From positions 55,739 to 119,738 of the forward strand of contig CAIQHG010000081.1 of assembly GCA_903871545.1 (NCBI GenBank): DNA of 64,000 bases, in the 5' to 3' direction. Below are positions 30,146 through 40,056 of this stretch, in pieces. The DNA is from an uncultured Burkholderiales bacterium. GTDB lineage: Bacteria; Pseudomonadota; Gammaproteobacteria; Burkholderiales; Burkholderiaceae_C. Both the position numbers and the translations under genes were made by a program. The notes under the pieces were generated by a model. That model was not told the origin of the DNA, did no database searches, and saw nothing but the letters and a program-made list of their open reading frames with translations. Position 1 is the first letter of the stretch; every line of letters starts with the position of its first letter.

Positions 30146-31578
30146 TCAGTCTTGCTAACCAAGTCGGCTCAAAAGTTCGCTCTAAGCTGAGCTCATTTGC
30201 CCAGCGCTATGTCCCCTTTGCTGACGCTGCTTCAGTTGACCTTCCCCTGCCTCGTTTACTTAGACTTTGCCTCTTTCAAACGGCCATTGGTATGACTATG
30301 GCGCTTATGGTTGGGACTCTCAACAGGGTCATGATTGTCGAGCTTGGAGTGCCCGCTTGGTGGGTCGCGCTCGCGGTTGCACTACCCTTAATATTTGCGC
30401 CCCTGCGCGCATTAATCGGATACAGAAGTGATACCCATCCCTCAGCCCTTGGTTTGCGCAGACTTCCCTATTTATGGATAGGAAATATTTTTATGTTTGG
30501 TGGCTTAGCAATCATGCCGTTTTCTTTGTTGCTTCTCAACGACGTGACCACTGAAACGCTTTGGATTGGAAGAGCAGGAGCGTGTTTGGCGTTTTTGTTG
30601 GTCGGTGCGGGTATTCAAACTACTCAAACTGCGGGACTTGCTTTGGCAACGGATATCGCACATCCAGACAAAAGACCCAGAGTGGTTGCCTTACTTCACA
30701 GTGCAATGCTTGTAGGACTTGTCGTGGGTAGTGCACTACTGGGGTGGCTTTTGAAAGACTTCTCGCCCACCAAATTGGTTCAAGTCGTACAGGCAAGTGC
30801 AGTTTTAGTAGCCGTTCTAAATTTAGCCTCTCTTTGGAAACAAGAAGCACGTCAAACCAAAAGGGGCCAGCGAGAGCCAGATGGTTTCTCAAAGAACTGG
30901 CGTCAAATCATCAGATTACCCAACATGAAACGCTTTCTTTGGGCGGTAGGAATTGGGTCATGTGCATTTAGTATGCAAGATATTATTTTGGAGCCCTACG
31001 GGGGTGAAGTGTTACACCTAGATGTTAGCTTTACCAGCTCGCTTACCGCCTTGTCTGGTGTGGGTGCCTTGGCCGCATTTGCCATAGCAGCAAAACTCAT
31101 GGGCAAAGGTCTAGATGCTTGTAGAGTATCTGCGCTTGGGCTATTAGTAGGTTTACCAGGCTTTGCGTGCGTCATCCTAGCCTCCCCGATGGAGTCTGCA
31201 TTATTGTTTAGGACTGGGACCCTACTTATAGGATTTGGTGGGGGGATGTTCTCTGTTGGAATGTTGATTATCGCAATGGAGATGCCTGAGAAAAGTCTGA
31301 TAGGGATGGTCTTGGGCGCATGGGGGGCCGTACAAGCCACTGCCTCAGGTTTATCAATGGCCGTTGGTGGAATTTTAAAGGACAGTTTTGCAAGTTTTGC
31401 CAGCAGTGGTTATCTGGGCGAATCACTCATGGACAGATCAAGTGGCTATGGCATGGTATTCACCATTGAAATGCTCTTGCTCTTTACTGCCCTGATTGCA
31501 ATGTCACCGCTGTCTCGAAAAAGACTAAACGCTTTCCCTGATAACGCTCGATTCGGCCTGGCTGAACTGCCCAATTGA
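30142..31578 (+). CDS. lhaA: LhaA, LH1/reaction-centre assembly factor
   Basis: A 478-residue PucC-family membrane protein, start chosen at the ATG overlapping the bchM stop. The N-terminal YVPFADAASVDLPLPRLLRL, GTLNRVMIVELGVPAWWVAL and SDTHPSALGLRRLPYLW blocks closely parallel pucC at 4.75 kb. Location between bchM and puhA is the classic place of lhaA, which promotes LH1 assembly. About 12 helices are visible. Confidence 0.94.
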   Translation: MISLANQVGSKVRSKLSSFAQRYVPFADAASVDLPLPRLLRLCLFQTAIGMTMALMVGTLNRVMIVELGVPAWWVALAVALPLIFAPLRALIGYRSDTHPSALGLRRLPYLWIGNIFMFGGLAIMPFSLLLLNDVTTETLWIGRAGACLAFLLVGAGIQTTQTAGLALATDIAHPDKRPRVVALLHSAMLVGLVVGSALLGWLLKDFSPTKLVQVVQASAVLVAVLNLASLWKQEARQTKRGQREPDGFSKNWRQIIRLPNMKRFLWAVGIGSCAFSMQDIILEPYGGEVLHLDVSFTSSLTALSGVGALAAFAIAAKLMGKGLDACRVSALGLLVGLPGFACVILASPMESALLFRTGTLLIGFGGGMFSVGMLIIAMEMPEKSLIGMVLGAWGAVQATASGLSMAVGGILKDSFASFASSGYLGESLMDRSSGYGMVFTIEMLLLFTALIAMSPLSRKRLNAFPDNARFGLAELPN

Positions 31579-31615
31579 TAATATCATTTAACCCAATTTT
31601 TTAGGAGATTTTCAA

Positions 31616-32377
31616 ATGGAAACTGGCGCGATTACTCAATATATAGATGTAGCACAAGTTGTTTTATACATCTTTTGGGCTTTCTTTGCAGGCGTAATGT
31701 ACTACTTAATCAGAGAAGGACACCGAGAGGGATATCCGCTTGACAACGGTCGTGAAAGCGGTGGTCCTGTTCAAACTGGTTGGCCTGTGCCAGATCCTAA
31801 GACCTACAAATTAGAAGACGGTCGTGAAATAACCATACCTGATTTAAATAGACCTGACGGGGACTACTCGTTTACACCATCGCACTCTTGGTTGGGCGCA
31901 CCACTTGAGCCTAAGGGGGATCCACTACTAGCTGGTATGGGCCCCGGGGCTTGGGCTGCAAGGGAAGACATTTACGAGAAAGACCCTCATGGAGATCTAA
32001 AGATTGTTCCCCTTAGAGTCGCCCCTAAGTACGGAGTTGCAATCCAAGACAATGATCCAAGAGGCTTGAGTGTTTACGGTGCTGATAGGCAAGAGGGCGG
32101 AACCGTTAAAGATCTATGGGTTGACAAAATGGAGATGCTCTTTAGGTACATTGAGGTTGCTTTACCAAGCGGTAAGTCTGTATTACTACCCGTTCCTTTT
32201 GCAGATATTTCTAAATTTAAAGTGCAAGTGGACTCCATTCTCTCGACTCAGTTTGATAAAGTCCCAGCTCTTAGGAATCCAGAGCAAATCTCAAGGCTAG
32301 AGGAGGAGAAGATCAGTGCTTTTTATGGCGCGGGTACTCTGTACGCAACCCCTGAGCGTCAGGAGCCTTTGGTATGA
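31616..32377 (+). CDS. puhA: reaction centre subunit H
   Basis: A 253-residue RC-H protein with a single N-terminal helix (VVLYIFWAFFAGVMYYLI) and a large cytoplasmic domain. Family blocks are REGYPLDN, AWAAREDIYEKD, IVPLRVAPKYGV and DPRGLSVYGAD. It caps the L/M dimer and tunes proton delivery to QB. A TTAGGAG site precedes the ATG. Its stop overlaps the puhB start by four bases. Confidence 0.97.
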   Translation: METGAITQYIDVAQVVLYIFWAFFAGVMYYLIREGHREGYPLDNGRESGGPVQTGWPVPDPKTYKLEDGREITIPDLNRPDGDYSFTPSHSWLGAPLEPKGDPLLAGMGPGAWAAREDIYEKDPHGDLKIVPLRVAPKYGVAIQDNDPRGLSVYGADRQEGGTVKDLWVDKMEMLFRYIEVALPSGKSVLLPVPFADISKFKVQVDSILSTQFDKVPALRNPEQISRLEEEKISAFYGAGTLYATPERQEPLV

Positions 32378-33048
32378 GAGCAACCCACGAGCACGAGTTT
32401 GAAGCTGCCCTTGGACTGCCTGAGCAACTACCAAAGGGTGAGCACATACTTTGGCAAGACTCCCCCAACTGGAAGAGCTTGGGAGTGGAGGCATTTCAAC
32501 TTAGAAGTTTGAGTATTTATTTTGCATTAATGCTGCTTTTGCAACTGAGCTACTTAACAGGTCAAGGTCAAGGGGACGATTGGAACGCAAAGCCTTTGCT
32601 CATCACAGGCGCTTTGGTTGCTGTGACCCTAGGTGCGCTGTGGGCCTGGGCATACATGAGTGCAAAAGCCAGTATGTACACCATTACCAATAAAAGAGTG
32701 GTCATGCGCATTGGAGTCGTATTTAGTTTGACGTTTAATTTACCCCTCAAACAAATTATAGGAGCTCATGAACTCCACCGAACAAACGGAACATCCGATT
32801 TAAGTTTGTCAATAAAGAAAGAGGACCGCATTGGGTGGCTCCATTTATGGCCTCACTCTAGACCTTGGGCACTTTACCAGCCGCAGCCAACGCTTCGCTG
32901 TATTGGCGACGGTGTTCGTTGTGCAGAAATACTTAAGTCAGCGTGGCTTGAGGCCAATAAGGATATCAAAGTCATATTGCCAACCCCACTCAGCGACTCA
33001 ACTCAGTCACCCAGTAATTCAACCAATGGATTGCTTCAAGCATCTTAA
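32374..33048 (+). CDS. puhB: PuhB, reaction-centre assembly protein
   Basis: A 224-residue membrane protein with EHILWQDSPNWKSLGVEAFQ near the N-terminus, two to three helices (about residues 50-105), and a PH-like C-terminal domain (YTITNKRVVMRIGVVFSLTF). This is the PuhB family, which helps assemble the reaction centre in Rhodobacter. It overlaps puhA by four bases and is followed by puhC after six. Confidence 0.94.
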   Translation: MRATHEHEFEAALGLPEQLPKGEHILWQDSPNWKSLGVEAFQLRSLSIYFALMLLLQLSYLTGQGQGDDWNAKPLLITGALVAVTLGALWAWAYMSAKASMYTITNKRVVMRIGVVFSLTFNLPLKQIIGAHELHRTNGTSDLSLSIKKEDRIGWLHLWPHSRPWALYQPQPTLRCIGDGVRCAEILKSAWLEANKDIKVILPTPLSDSTQSPSNSTNGLLQAS

Positions 33049-33054
33049 AAGCAT

Positions 33055-33648
33055 ATGAGTAATTTCACGTCCATCCGTCAAACTCAAAATGCCACCTATA
33101 ACAGGCAAAAGAGTTTCAATCCAATTACAAAAAGACATTTTCAAGCCATGCTTTTGGCAATGGTTGTGTCACTTCTTTACGCGACTTACATCACTCAATT
33201 TAGCTCAGCCGTTGAAGCTCAAACCTCACCTATTGTTCAAAAAACAATGCTAAGCATAAAAGATGACTCCAACGGGGATATATTAATTGAATTGATTGCA
33301 GACAAAAACCAAGATAAGAATTATCAAAAAGCACAGACGAGCCAAGTTCTGCGATTCAGTGGAGAGCAAGGTTTCTTAAGAGGAACACTAAGGGCACTAG
33401 CACGTGACAGGCGTCTCAGAAATTTAACATCCGAGGCCCCTTTTGAGTTGGCTTTGCACGAGGACGGTAGGCTCTCGATTACGGATACCCTGACCGCTAA
33501 AGGTATTGATTTGGAGGCTTTTGGCCCTGACAACGCAGCAGTCTTTGCAAAAATACTGCAAGAATTTACGAAAGACTCCTTTGTTAAACAAAGTGTCGTT
33601 TCCCCAGAACATTTAAATATATTTATCCCTCCTTTGAAACCAATTTAA
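33055..33648 (+). CDS. puhC: PuhC photosynthetic complex assembly protein
   Basis: A 197-residue protein with one N-terminal helix (about 31-50) and a periplasmic domain containing LRFSGEQGFLRGTLRALAR, a typical PuhC block, and FELALHEDGRLSITD. PuhC affects organisation of the RC-LH1 core and photosynthetic growth. It lies in the invariant puhA-B-C order. Confidence 0.92.
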   Translation: MSNFTSIRQTQNATYNRQKSFNPITKRHFQAMLLAMVVSLLYATYITQFSSAVEAQTSPIVQKTMLSIKDDSNGDILIELIADKNQDKNYQKAQTSQVLRFSGEQGFLRGTLRALARDRRLRNLTSEAPFELALHEDGRLSITDTLTAKGIDLEAFGPDNAAVFAKILQEFTKDSFVKQSVVSPEHLNIFIPPLKPI

Positions 33649-33698
33649 AAACAAATTTAAAAACCAATTTAAAAGATTAATTTTAATTAAGGAAAAAA

Positions 33699-34814
33699 AT
33701 GAGCGCTATTGCCGAATTCATGGAAACTGACTTTACTCAACGCCTCGTAGATAGCGTTGAGAGTGCAGCAGACGCTAACAAAAAGGCCGTGACTAACACG
33801 GTACTCGCGCCTCGGTTTTACACGACTAATTTTGATGAGATGGATAAAATTAACATCAGCTCAGTTCGACGGGAGTGGGACCTGATGATGCAAGAGTACG
33901 AAGGGGACAATAACCACGACCATTTTCAAAGAGACGCCGCATTCAAAGATGAGGTGCATACTCTTATGTCAAAACTCGATGATGGATTGAAGCAAGAGTT
34001 TTATGATTTTCTAATTGGCTCTTTGACCTCTGAATTCTCAGGCTGTATTTTGTACAACGAGGTGAGAAAAAATGTTGCCAACCCAGATATAAAAAAACTC
34101 ATGACTTTCATGGCAAGAGATGAGTCCCGTCACGCTGGATTTTTGAATCAATCATTGAAGGACTTTAATTTTGGAATTGACCTGGGACAATTAAAGAGGA
34201 CTAAGAAATATACCTTCTTCCAACCGAAGTTTATTTTTTATGCAACCTACCTATCGGAAAAAATTGGCTACGCAAGGTACATCACTATTTTTCGTCAACT
34301 AGAGAAAAATCCAGACAAAAGATTCCATCCCATTTTTCGTTGGTTTGAGAGGTGGTGTAACGATGAGTTTCGCCACGGTGAGTCATTTGCACTGATCATG
34401 AGGGCTGACCCTAGGCTCCTAAAAGGTCTGAACCTATGGTGGATTCGATTCTTTATTATTGCTGTTTATGCAACCATGTACGTAAGAGACCATACAAGGC
34501 CTGCCTTGCACGACGCAATGGGTCTTAATGCAACCCAGTATGACTTTGAAGTTTTTAGAATTACTTCAGAGATCTCTAAACAAGTGTTCCCACTGATTGT
34601 CGATATCGATAATCCAAAGTTCAAAATTCACCTTGAACGCTTGACAGCCCTGTCGTTTGCAATGAATGCTGCAAAAGAGCGCAAAGGAGTCCTGAACATT
34701 CTTAACAAGGGATGGATTGCAGCACAAGCATTGACCGCGTTTGTGAAACTTTATTTTCTGCCAGTTATCAAATCTGAGCTTCCCGCTCAGGTCAGATTGG
34801 TTCCGACTTGGTAG
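33699..34814 (+). CDS. acsF: aerobic Mg-protoporphyrin monomethyl ester cyclase
   Basis: A 371-residue diiron oxygenase that forms the isocyclic E ring using O2. Diiron ligands are expected in [20 protein letters not shown] and the [12 protein letters not shown] block (E-x-x-H pairs). [19 protein letters not shown] near the N-terminus is an AcsF hallmark. An AAGGA site precedes the ATG. No bchE is present in the window, so ring closure here depends on oxygen. It sits between puhC and puhE as in other purple bacteria. Confidence 0.97.
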   Translation: MSAIAEFMETDFTQRLVDSVESAADANKKAVTNTVLAPRFYTTNFDEMDKINISSVRREWDLMMQEYEGDNNHDHFQRDAAFKDEVHTLMSKLDDGLKQEFYDFLIGSLTSEFSGCILYNEVRKNVANPDIKKLMTFMARDESRHAGFLNQSLKDFNFGIDLGQLKRTKKYTFFQPKFIFYATYLSEKIGYARYITIFRQLEKNPDKRFHPIFRWFERWCNDEFRHGESFALIMRADPRLLKGLNLWWIRFFIIAVYATMYVRDHTRPALHDAMGLNATQYDFEVFRITSEISKQVFPLIVDIDNPKFKIHLERLTALSFAMNAAKERKGVLNILNKGWIAAQALTAFVKLYFLPVIKSELPAQVRLVPTW

Positions 34815-34871
34815 TTTAAATTTAAGAGATTTTGTATCCACTAGAAAATCAGCCTAAAAACCAATAATCCT

Positions 34872-35801
34872 ATGCAAGATTTTTCAGCCTTCATAGAGCC
34901 CTCCTTGATCGCGCTGCTCTCGTGGTGGTTTGGCACAGGCATTATTCTTCTTTTGGTTAGATTGCCCAAAGAGCAGTTTTCAGCGGCTAGGCTGGGTTGG
35001 ACTTTAATAAGCATTCCAGCGATGTACTTTAGTTATAAGTCTATGCTGGAGACTACAAATGCCAATGCTTACACTGGTTTTATAAGTACGATCGTGCTTT
35101 GGGGCTGGCATGAACTCGCATTCTTGACTGGCTGGATCAGTGGTCCGCGAAAAGTAGCCTTAGAGCGAGACTTAAATATATGGAATCGTTTTAAGCAATC
35201 TGTTGATGTGATTTGGCATCATGAGTTGGCTCTTTTTTTAAATCTATTATTGTTGGTCATTGTGCAAATTGGACACCCAAATCACACTGCAATGTGCACT
35301 TTTGCACTATTGTGGCTAATGCGTTTGAGCTCTAAGCTGAACCTCTTCTTTGGTGTTCCACAAGTCGGCGAACAATACCTACCAGCCCATTTAATTTATA
35401 TGGGAAGTTATTTTCGAAAAAAACCAGTTGGGATTTTCTTTTACACCACGATGAGCTTATCCATTTCGGCTTGGCTCTACCTCATTTGGCAGGCTCATGA
35501 GGGTCTTGTCACTATCACCTCTCACTGGGTGTTGCTGGCAAGTTTACTGGGCTTGGCAATTATTGAGCACATAATTATGATGGTCCCATTATCTCTTGAG
35601 AGAGTTTGGGGTTGGGCGCTTAAGAGTGACGTCACCCACACAAAAGGGGTTTCGAGCGCATTTAACCCAGCCAATTCAAACCCTTTGTCCACCACTCATA
35701 GATCGGCGAGTATCAAACTCACTCAAGTCTTTGAGGATCCAATCATCACCCCCATTGCGAGGCCAGGTTTGGTAGCTGGCTCTGTGATGGATACAAAATA
35801 A
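34872..35801 (+). CDS. puhE: PuhE membrane protein (DUF3623 type)
   Basis: A 309-residue protein with about seven helices. WWFGTGIILLLVRLP, LWGWHELAFLTGWISGPRK and HHELALFLNL mark the PuhE family, always located downstream of acsF. Rhodobacter PuhE modulates bacteriochlorophyll production, but its biochemical function is unknown. The C-terminal 60 residues are polar and Ser/Thr-rich. It ends the bchF-to-puhE run of plus-strand genes. Confidence 0.93.
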   Translation: MQDFSAFIEPSLIALLSWWFGTGIILLLVRLPKEQFSAARLGWTLISIPAMYFSYKSMLETTNANAYTGFISTIVLWGWHELAFLTGWISGPRKVALERDLNIWNRFKQSVDVIWHHELALFLNLLLLVIVQIGHPNHTAMCTFALLWLMRLSSKLNLFFGVPQVGEQYLPAHLIYMGSYFRKKPVGIFFYTTMSLSISAWLYLIWQAHEGLVTITSHWVLLASLLGLAIIEHIIMMVPLSLERVWGWALKSDVTHTKGVSSAFNPANSNPLSTTHRSASIKLTQVFEDPIITPIARPGLVAGSVMDTK

Positions 35802-35886
35802 GCCACCAAGTGATCAATCAAGTCCAACTAAACACATTATTTTTTTAAATCATAAATAACCTTTTCACCCTCTATTGATCATTAGT

Positions 35887-37497
35887 ATGTTGATTACAGA
35901 TTTAATCGAACAAAAATCCTCGGAGATTCAATCCGGACTTGTAAATTTTGGAAAGCCTAAAAACCCGGCGCACAGAACTTATGACCCAAGACCTAAAGCC
36001 TTGGTGGTAGGTGCAGGGTTTGGGGGGCTTGCCAGCGCCATTCGTTTAAGTGCAAGGGGGTATAACGTTGAGGTTATTGAAAAGCTTGACGGCCCTGGGG
36101 GCCGTGCTTATGTTCACCGCCAAGACGGATTTATTTTTGACGCAGGACCGACCATCATAACGGCACCTTTTTTATTGGAAGAGTTATGGGAGCTTTGTGG
36201 CAAAAAGATGTCGGACTACGTCACTTTAAAGGAGATGTCCCCCTTTTACAGAATCCGTTTTTACACCGGTCAGACATTCGATTACTGCGGCGACGCTGAG
36301 GCGATGTGCAAAGAAATTGCAAAGTTTGATGCAAGCGACATCCCGGGCTATCACGCCCTCATGAAGGCTGCGGATAAGTGCAAGCACCTGGGATTTGAGC
36401 AGATGGGGGACGTGGCATTTGATGGATACAAGGATTTATTAAAAGCACTTCCCTCATTCGTAAAAATGAAAGCTTGGAACAGTTTGTACCGTTTAGTAGC
36501 TCAACACATTAAGCATCCACTACTCAGAGTCGCTTTTAGTTTTCACCCACTCCTCATTGGTGGCAATCCCTTTAGCGTTACATGCGCTTACGCGCTCATC
36601 CACTCTTTGGAGAAAACATGGGGAGTGCATTCCGCGATGGGGGGAACGGGTGCCATTGTCAACGGGCTTGTGGAGTTACTAAACGGACTGGGCGTCAAAA
36701 TTAGGTATAACTCGCCCGTTAAACAAATCCGTATTGCAAACGGCAAAGCCTGCGGCGTAGAGTTAGAAAACGCATCAAGCTCCAACTCATCACACGCGGG
36801 GGAAATCCTCGACTCAGATATCGTCGTGTGCAATACAGACTCTGCTTGGACATACAAATATCTTATTGCACCTGAGCACCGCAAACACTGGAAGGACTCT
36901 CGTATCGAGCGAGGTAACTACTCGATGGGGCTTTTTGTTTGGTACTTTGGCACGAACCGAACCTACGGTGATATTCCTCACCACACGATGATTTTGACAG
37001 AGCGATACAAAGATTTACTCACAGATATATTTAAGAAACATCACTTGGCAGAGGACTTTAGTCTTTACCTGCACCGCCCCACTGCAACTGACCCCTCACT
37101 CGCGCCGAGTGGGTGCGATACGTTTTACGCACTTGCTCCTGTTCCAAACCTAGACAGTAAGACCGATTGGAATGCAAAAGGAGAATCGTTCAGACAAGCC
37201 ATTCAAGAGTATTTAGAAAGTACTGTACTAAAAGATTTAGGCCAACATATTGTGAGCTCCAAAATAACGACCCCCTTAGATTTTCAAAATCGTTTGTACT
37301 CTTATAAAGGAGCAGGATTTGGCTTAGAGCCACTTCTGACTCAAAGCGCCGTTTTTCGCCCTCACAACCGAAGTGAGGATATCCCAGGCCTATTCATGGT
37401 GGGTGCAAGCACTCACCCAGGGGCTGGTGTGCCGGGTGTATTGATGTCCGCTAAAGCTTTAGAGAAAGTCATTCCCCATGCTACAACCTTACGATAA
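35887..37497 (+). CDS. crtI: phytoene desaturase
   Basis: A CrtI-type FAD-dependent desaturase of 536 residues from the ATG at 35887; an in-frame TTG at 35875 is possible. The Rossmann motif is ALVVGAGFGGLASAIRLSA, then GPGGRAYV and FDAGPTIITAPF. The C-terminal block AGASTHPGAGVPGVLMSAKA, with V at its start, is the CrtI signature. It converts phytoene to neurosporene, the entry to the spheroidene route. It overlaps crtB by 20 bases. Confidence 0.95.
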   Translation: MLITDLIEQKSSEIQSGLVNFGKPKNPAHRTYDPRPKALVVGAGFGGLASAIRLSARGYNVEVIEKLDGPGGRAYVHRQDGFIFDAGPTIITAPFLLEELWELCGKKMSDYVTLKEMSPFYRIRFYTGQTFDYCGDAEAMCKEIAKFDASDIPGYHALMKAADKCKHLGFEQMGDVAFDGYKDLLKALPSFVKMKAWNSLYRLVAQHIKHPLLRVAFSFHPLLIGGNPFSVTCAYALIHSLEKTWGVHSAMGGTGAIVNGLVELLNGLGVKIRYNSPVKQIRIANGKACGVELENASSSNSSHAGEILDSDIVVCNTDSAWTYKYLIAPEHRKHWKDSRIERGNYSMGLFVWYFGTNRTYGDIPHHTMILTERYKDLLTDIFKKHHLAEDFSLYLHRPTATDPSLAPSGCDTFYALAPVPNLDSKTDWNAKGESFRQAIQEYLESTVLKDLGQHIVSSKITTPLDFQNRLYSYKGAGFGLEPLLTQSAVFRPHNRSEDIPGLFMVGASTHPGAGVPGVLMSAKALEKVIPHATTLR

Positions 37498-38608
37498 AAA
37501 CAAAGCGCAATTAAGAGACTTTAACGAGTGCGTTGAGCTTATGCGAGGCGGCTCAAAAACTTTCTTCGCCGCCAGCCGTCTTTTGCCTAAAAGAGTGCGT
37601 CAAGCCTCAGTTGCTTTATACGCTTTTTGTAGAGTGGCGGATGATTTGGTTGACAACACCCACACTCCTGCACAAAGCCTTGAGCAACTGAGACGTCGAC
37701 TAGATTTAATCTATGCACAAGAACCCCTTGACTTTATTGAGGATCACGCTTTGTCCCATGTGGTCCATGAGTACAAATTACCCAGAGAGTTGTTAGACGC
37801 ATTATTGGATGGGTTTGCTTGGGACACAAAATCTCGGTTCTACGAAGACGTTGAGGCTGTGCATGCATACGGTGCTCGGGTTGCAGGCAGTGTGGGTGCA
37901 ATGATGAGTTGGATCATGGGTGCAAGACAAAGCAGCACCTTGGCCCGGGCTTGTGAGCTAGGCGTTGCGATGCAACTCACCAATATTGCAAGGGATGTGG
38001 GAGAGGATGCAAGGAACGGCAGGTTATACCTCCCCCTCAACTGGATGAGAGCTCAAGGGACTGATCCCCAGGAGTGGCTAAAAAACCCAGTGCTAACACC
38101 TGGAATCCAGGCCGTGGTGGGGCAGCTCTTAGATGAGGCAGACCGTTTGTACAAACGCTCCATCGTCGGGGTTGCCGATTTGCCTGCCGATTGCAGAGCC
38201 GCGATTTACGCAGCTCGGTTGATTTATGCGGAAATTGGCCAACACTTAAGGGCGCAAAAATTAGACTCCATCAACCAACGCAGTGTAGTTCCCTTTAGTA
38301 AAAAACTTTGGCTTTTGATGCAAGCAAAGATTCAGGCCCCCTTTGTACGGACACCCCAGACACCGCCAAAACCCCTTGGCGCAATTGAATTCTTAGAAAA
38401 AGCTTGTGAGGCACAGTGCGCACTTTACGGCTTAAAGCATGAGGGCTTTCCCAACAGAGGATTTCCCCAGCGTGTGGAGTGGGTGTTGGAGTTAATTGAG
38501 CGCCGCTTAGAAGAGGATAAGGAATTCGTTCGCAACCTTAAGAGACCCTCGAATCAACATATGCAAAACATGAGCTCTTTGGGTGAGACTCTCAACTCAG
38601 GCCATTAA
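37478..38608 (+). CDS. crtB: phytoene synthase
   Basis: A 376-residue squalene/phytoene synthase family enzyme that condenses two geranylgeranyl diphosphates. The two aspartate-rich motifs are YAFCRVADDLVDNTH and NIARDVGEDARNGR, and RLYLPLNWM follows. GGSKTFFAASRLLP opens the conserved core. It overlaps the end of crtI by 20 bases. The last 30 residues are not conserved. Confidence 0.96.
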   Translation: MLQPYDKNKAQLRDFNECVELMRGGSKTFFAASRLLPKRVRQASVALYAFCRVADDLVDNTHTPAQSLEQLRRRLDLIYAQEPLDFIEDHALSHVVHEYKLPRELLDALLDGFAWDTKSRFYEDVEAVHAYGARVAGSVGAMMSWIMGARQSSTLARACELGVAMQLTNIARDVGEDARNGRLYLPLNWMRAQGTDPQEWLKNPVLTPGIQAVVGQLLDEADRLYKRSIVGVADLPADCRAAIYAARLIYAEIGQHLRAQKLDSINQRSVVPFSKKLWLLMQAKIQAPFVRTPQTPPKPLGAIEFLEKACEAQCALYGLKHEGFPNRGFPQRVEWVLELIERRLEEDKEFVRNLKRPSNQHMQNMSSLGETLNSGH

Positions 38609-38973
38609 GAGCTTAATTAAATAGAAACGACTTTGGTGCAAACTGCAATAATAAGGTAATGAGACTCCCACAAATAGTCTAGATTCGTTGGATTCTCTCT
38701 TTATTTTTCAGCTCTCTTAACCCGCATTTTTTAGTGGGTATCCGTAATCCGTGATTGATTCTTGATTCTTTTTTTTTGTTCAAAAAGTTACTGGATGGTT
38801 AAATAGTATTTTATGATTGACTCGCTTCAAGTGCTTTGATACATTAATTCGTATTACGCGATTGAATTTTTCTCGCATAGATCTAAAATAATTGGAAAAA
38901 GCAGGTGAGGATACGATATACCGTCCATTATGTTCAACTTGGACAAATTAGCCAAGGATTATGGTGAAGACAA
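38609..38973. other. convergent spacer between crtB and crtC
   Basis: A 365-base AT-rich region between convergent genes. A short hairpin (ACCCGC at 38720 and GTGGGT at 38734) and a nine-T run near 38770 may help termination from the left. No gene is supported. Confidence 0.4.
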
Positions 38974-40056
38974 TTACATCTTTAGTCTCTTTTTGTATAG
39001 CCTTGGCATCCTCCAAGGCAGCAAAGCTTGCACCCACGATGAGTCAAACCTCTGAGCATTTAAAGTTTCATGAAAACTCATAACTCGTTCCCCGAGCAAA
39101 TGATTCTCAACCACAGCTCTTTGATAAAAAGGTGTATCCTCCAGTTGTTGGATTGACCCTAAATCGTGCTCACTCCTTAATCGCCTTGGCATTTTCCAAG
39201 CCGTTTGATTCATCACTTTGCGCTCAGGGGCTTGAAAAGTTTCAACCGCGCCATTTTTTAGAAAGCGTAGCGCCAACACTTTATCATTGTTATTATGAAA
39301 TTGACAATCATACACAACTGCGCAGGTACCGTCCGAGAGATGTGCTCGGCTCCAGTCCCATTCAGTAAAGGCCTTCGCAATGGGCTCTACACCTTCGTTA
39401 GAGTCCACATAAGCGTGGCCCCTCCATGATTGCTCAGGTTGACTCAAATTGACCTGAACTCTCGAGGACGGAGCTATAGGGCCCCAGTGGTGTTGTGCTT
39501 TAGGATCGAGTGGGGTGGAGAAGTCATAAAGTTGATCTGGATAAACGCTCACCCGACCTTTGATTTTTTTTAGCAAAGGCACTGACCACTCGTCAATATC
39601 GATATGCAAAGCTTGGCCGTCCCAAGAGACACACGAGGTCCCAATCACAAACTCTTCAGAGGTTCTCAGCACGCTCTCTTTGGGCCTCTCAGTCATGGCC
39701 CAGAGTTTTCCCCTAGGGGTGTACAAGGCTACATTAAGAGCGCAGTGATTCTCTGGATTGGGGTTACGTCCTTTGCGTATTTCACGTGCGTAGTAAGGAG
39801 AGAATACGCTTCCCACAAAAGCAATCAAACTAAGACCAAACTGTCCACAGTCACTCATCGCGTCCACATACCACCAAAGATAACCGCCTGTGCTTACCGC
39901 TTGGTCAAACCGAGGTGCTCCATCACGGCCCCTGCCCCTAGACGCGCTGACATGGCCGCCATCGGAAGTCCTGGCCCAGGATGCACGCTCCCCCCCGCCA
40001 GGAATAGGCCCTTGACCGGAGTTGTGGCTTGAGACCTGCTGAAGACTTGAAGCCAT
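38974..40056 (-). CDS. crtC: carotenoid 1,2-hydratase (hydroxyneurosporene synthase)
   Basis: CrtC adds water to the 1,2 double bond of acyclic carotenoids. The family core runs GGYLWWYVDAMSDCGQFGLS, LIAFVGSVFSPYYA, HCALNVALY and WRGHAYVDSNEGVEPI, ending near 38974. The start is uncertain. The conserved core begins right at the crtD stop, yet no ATG, GTG or TTG lies in frame between the core and an ATG at 40056, inside crtD. I use that ATG (360 residues, 163-base overlap). The alternatives are a non-standard start or an ATG at DAMSDCG that would cut into conserved sequence. The overlap-encoded leader does not resemble CrtC. Confidence 0.85.
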   Translation of the reverse strand: MASSLQQVSSHNSGQGPIPGGGERASWARTSDGGHVSASRGRGRDGAPRFDQAVSTGGYLWWYVDAMSDCGQFGLSLIAFVGSVFSPYYAREIRKGRNPNPENHCALNVALYTPRGKLWAMTERPKESVLRTSEEFVIGTSCVSWDGQALHIDIDEWSVPLLKKIKGRVSVYPDQLYDFSTPLDPKAQHHWGPIAPSSRVQVNLSQPEQSWRGHAYVDSNEGVEPIAKAFTEWDWSRAHLSDGTCAVVYDCQFHNNNDKVLALRFLKNGAVETFQAPERKVMNQTAWKMPRRLRSEHDLGSIQQLEDTPFYQRAVVENHLLGERVMSFHETLNAQRFDSSWVQALLPWRMPRLYKKRLKM

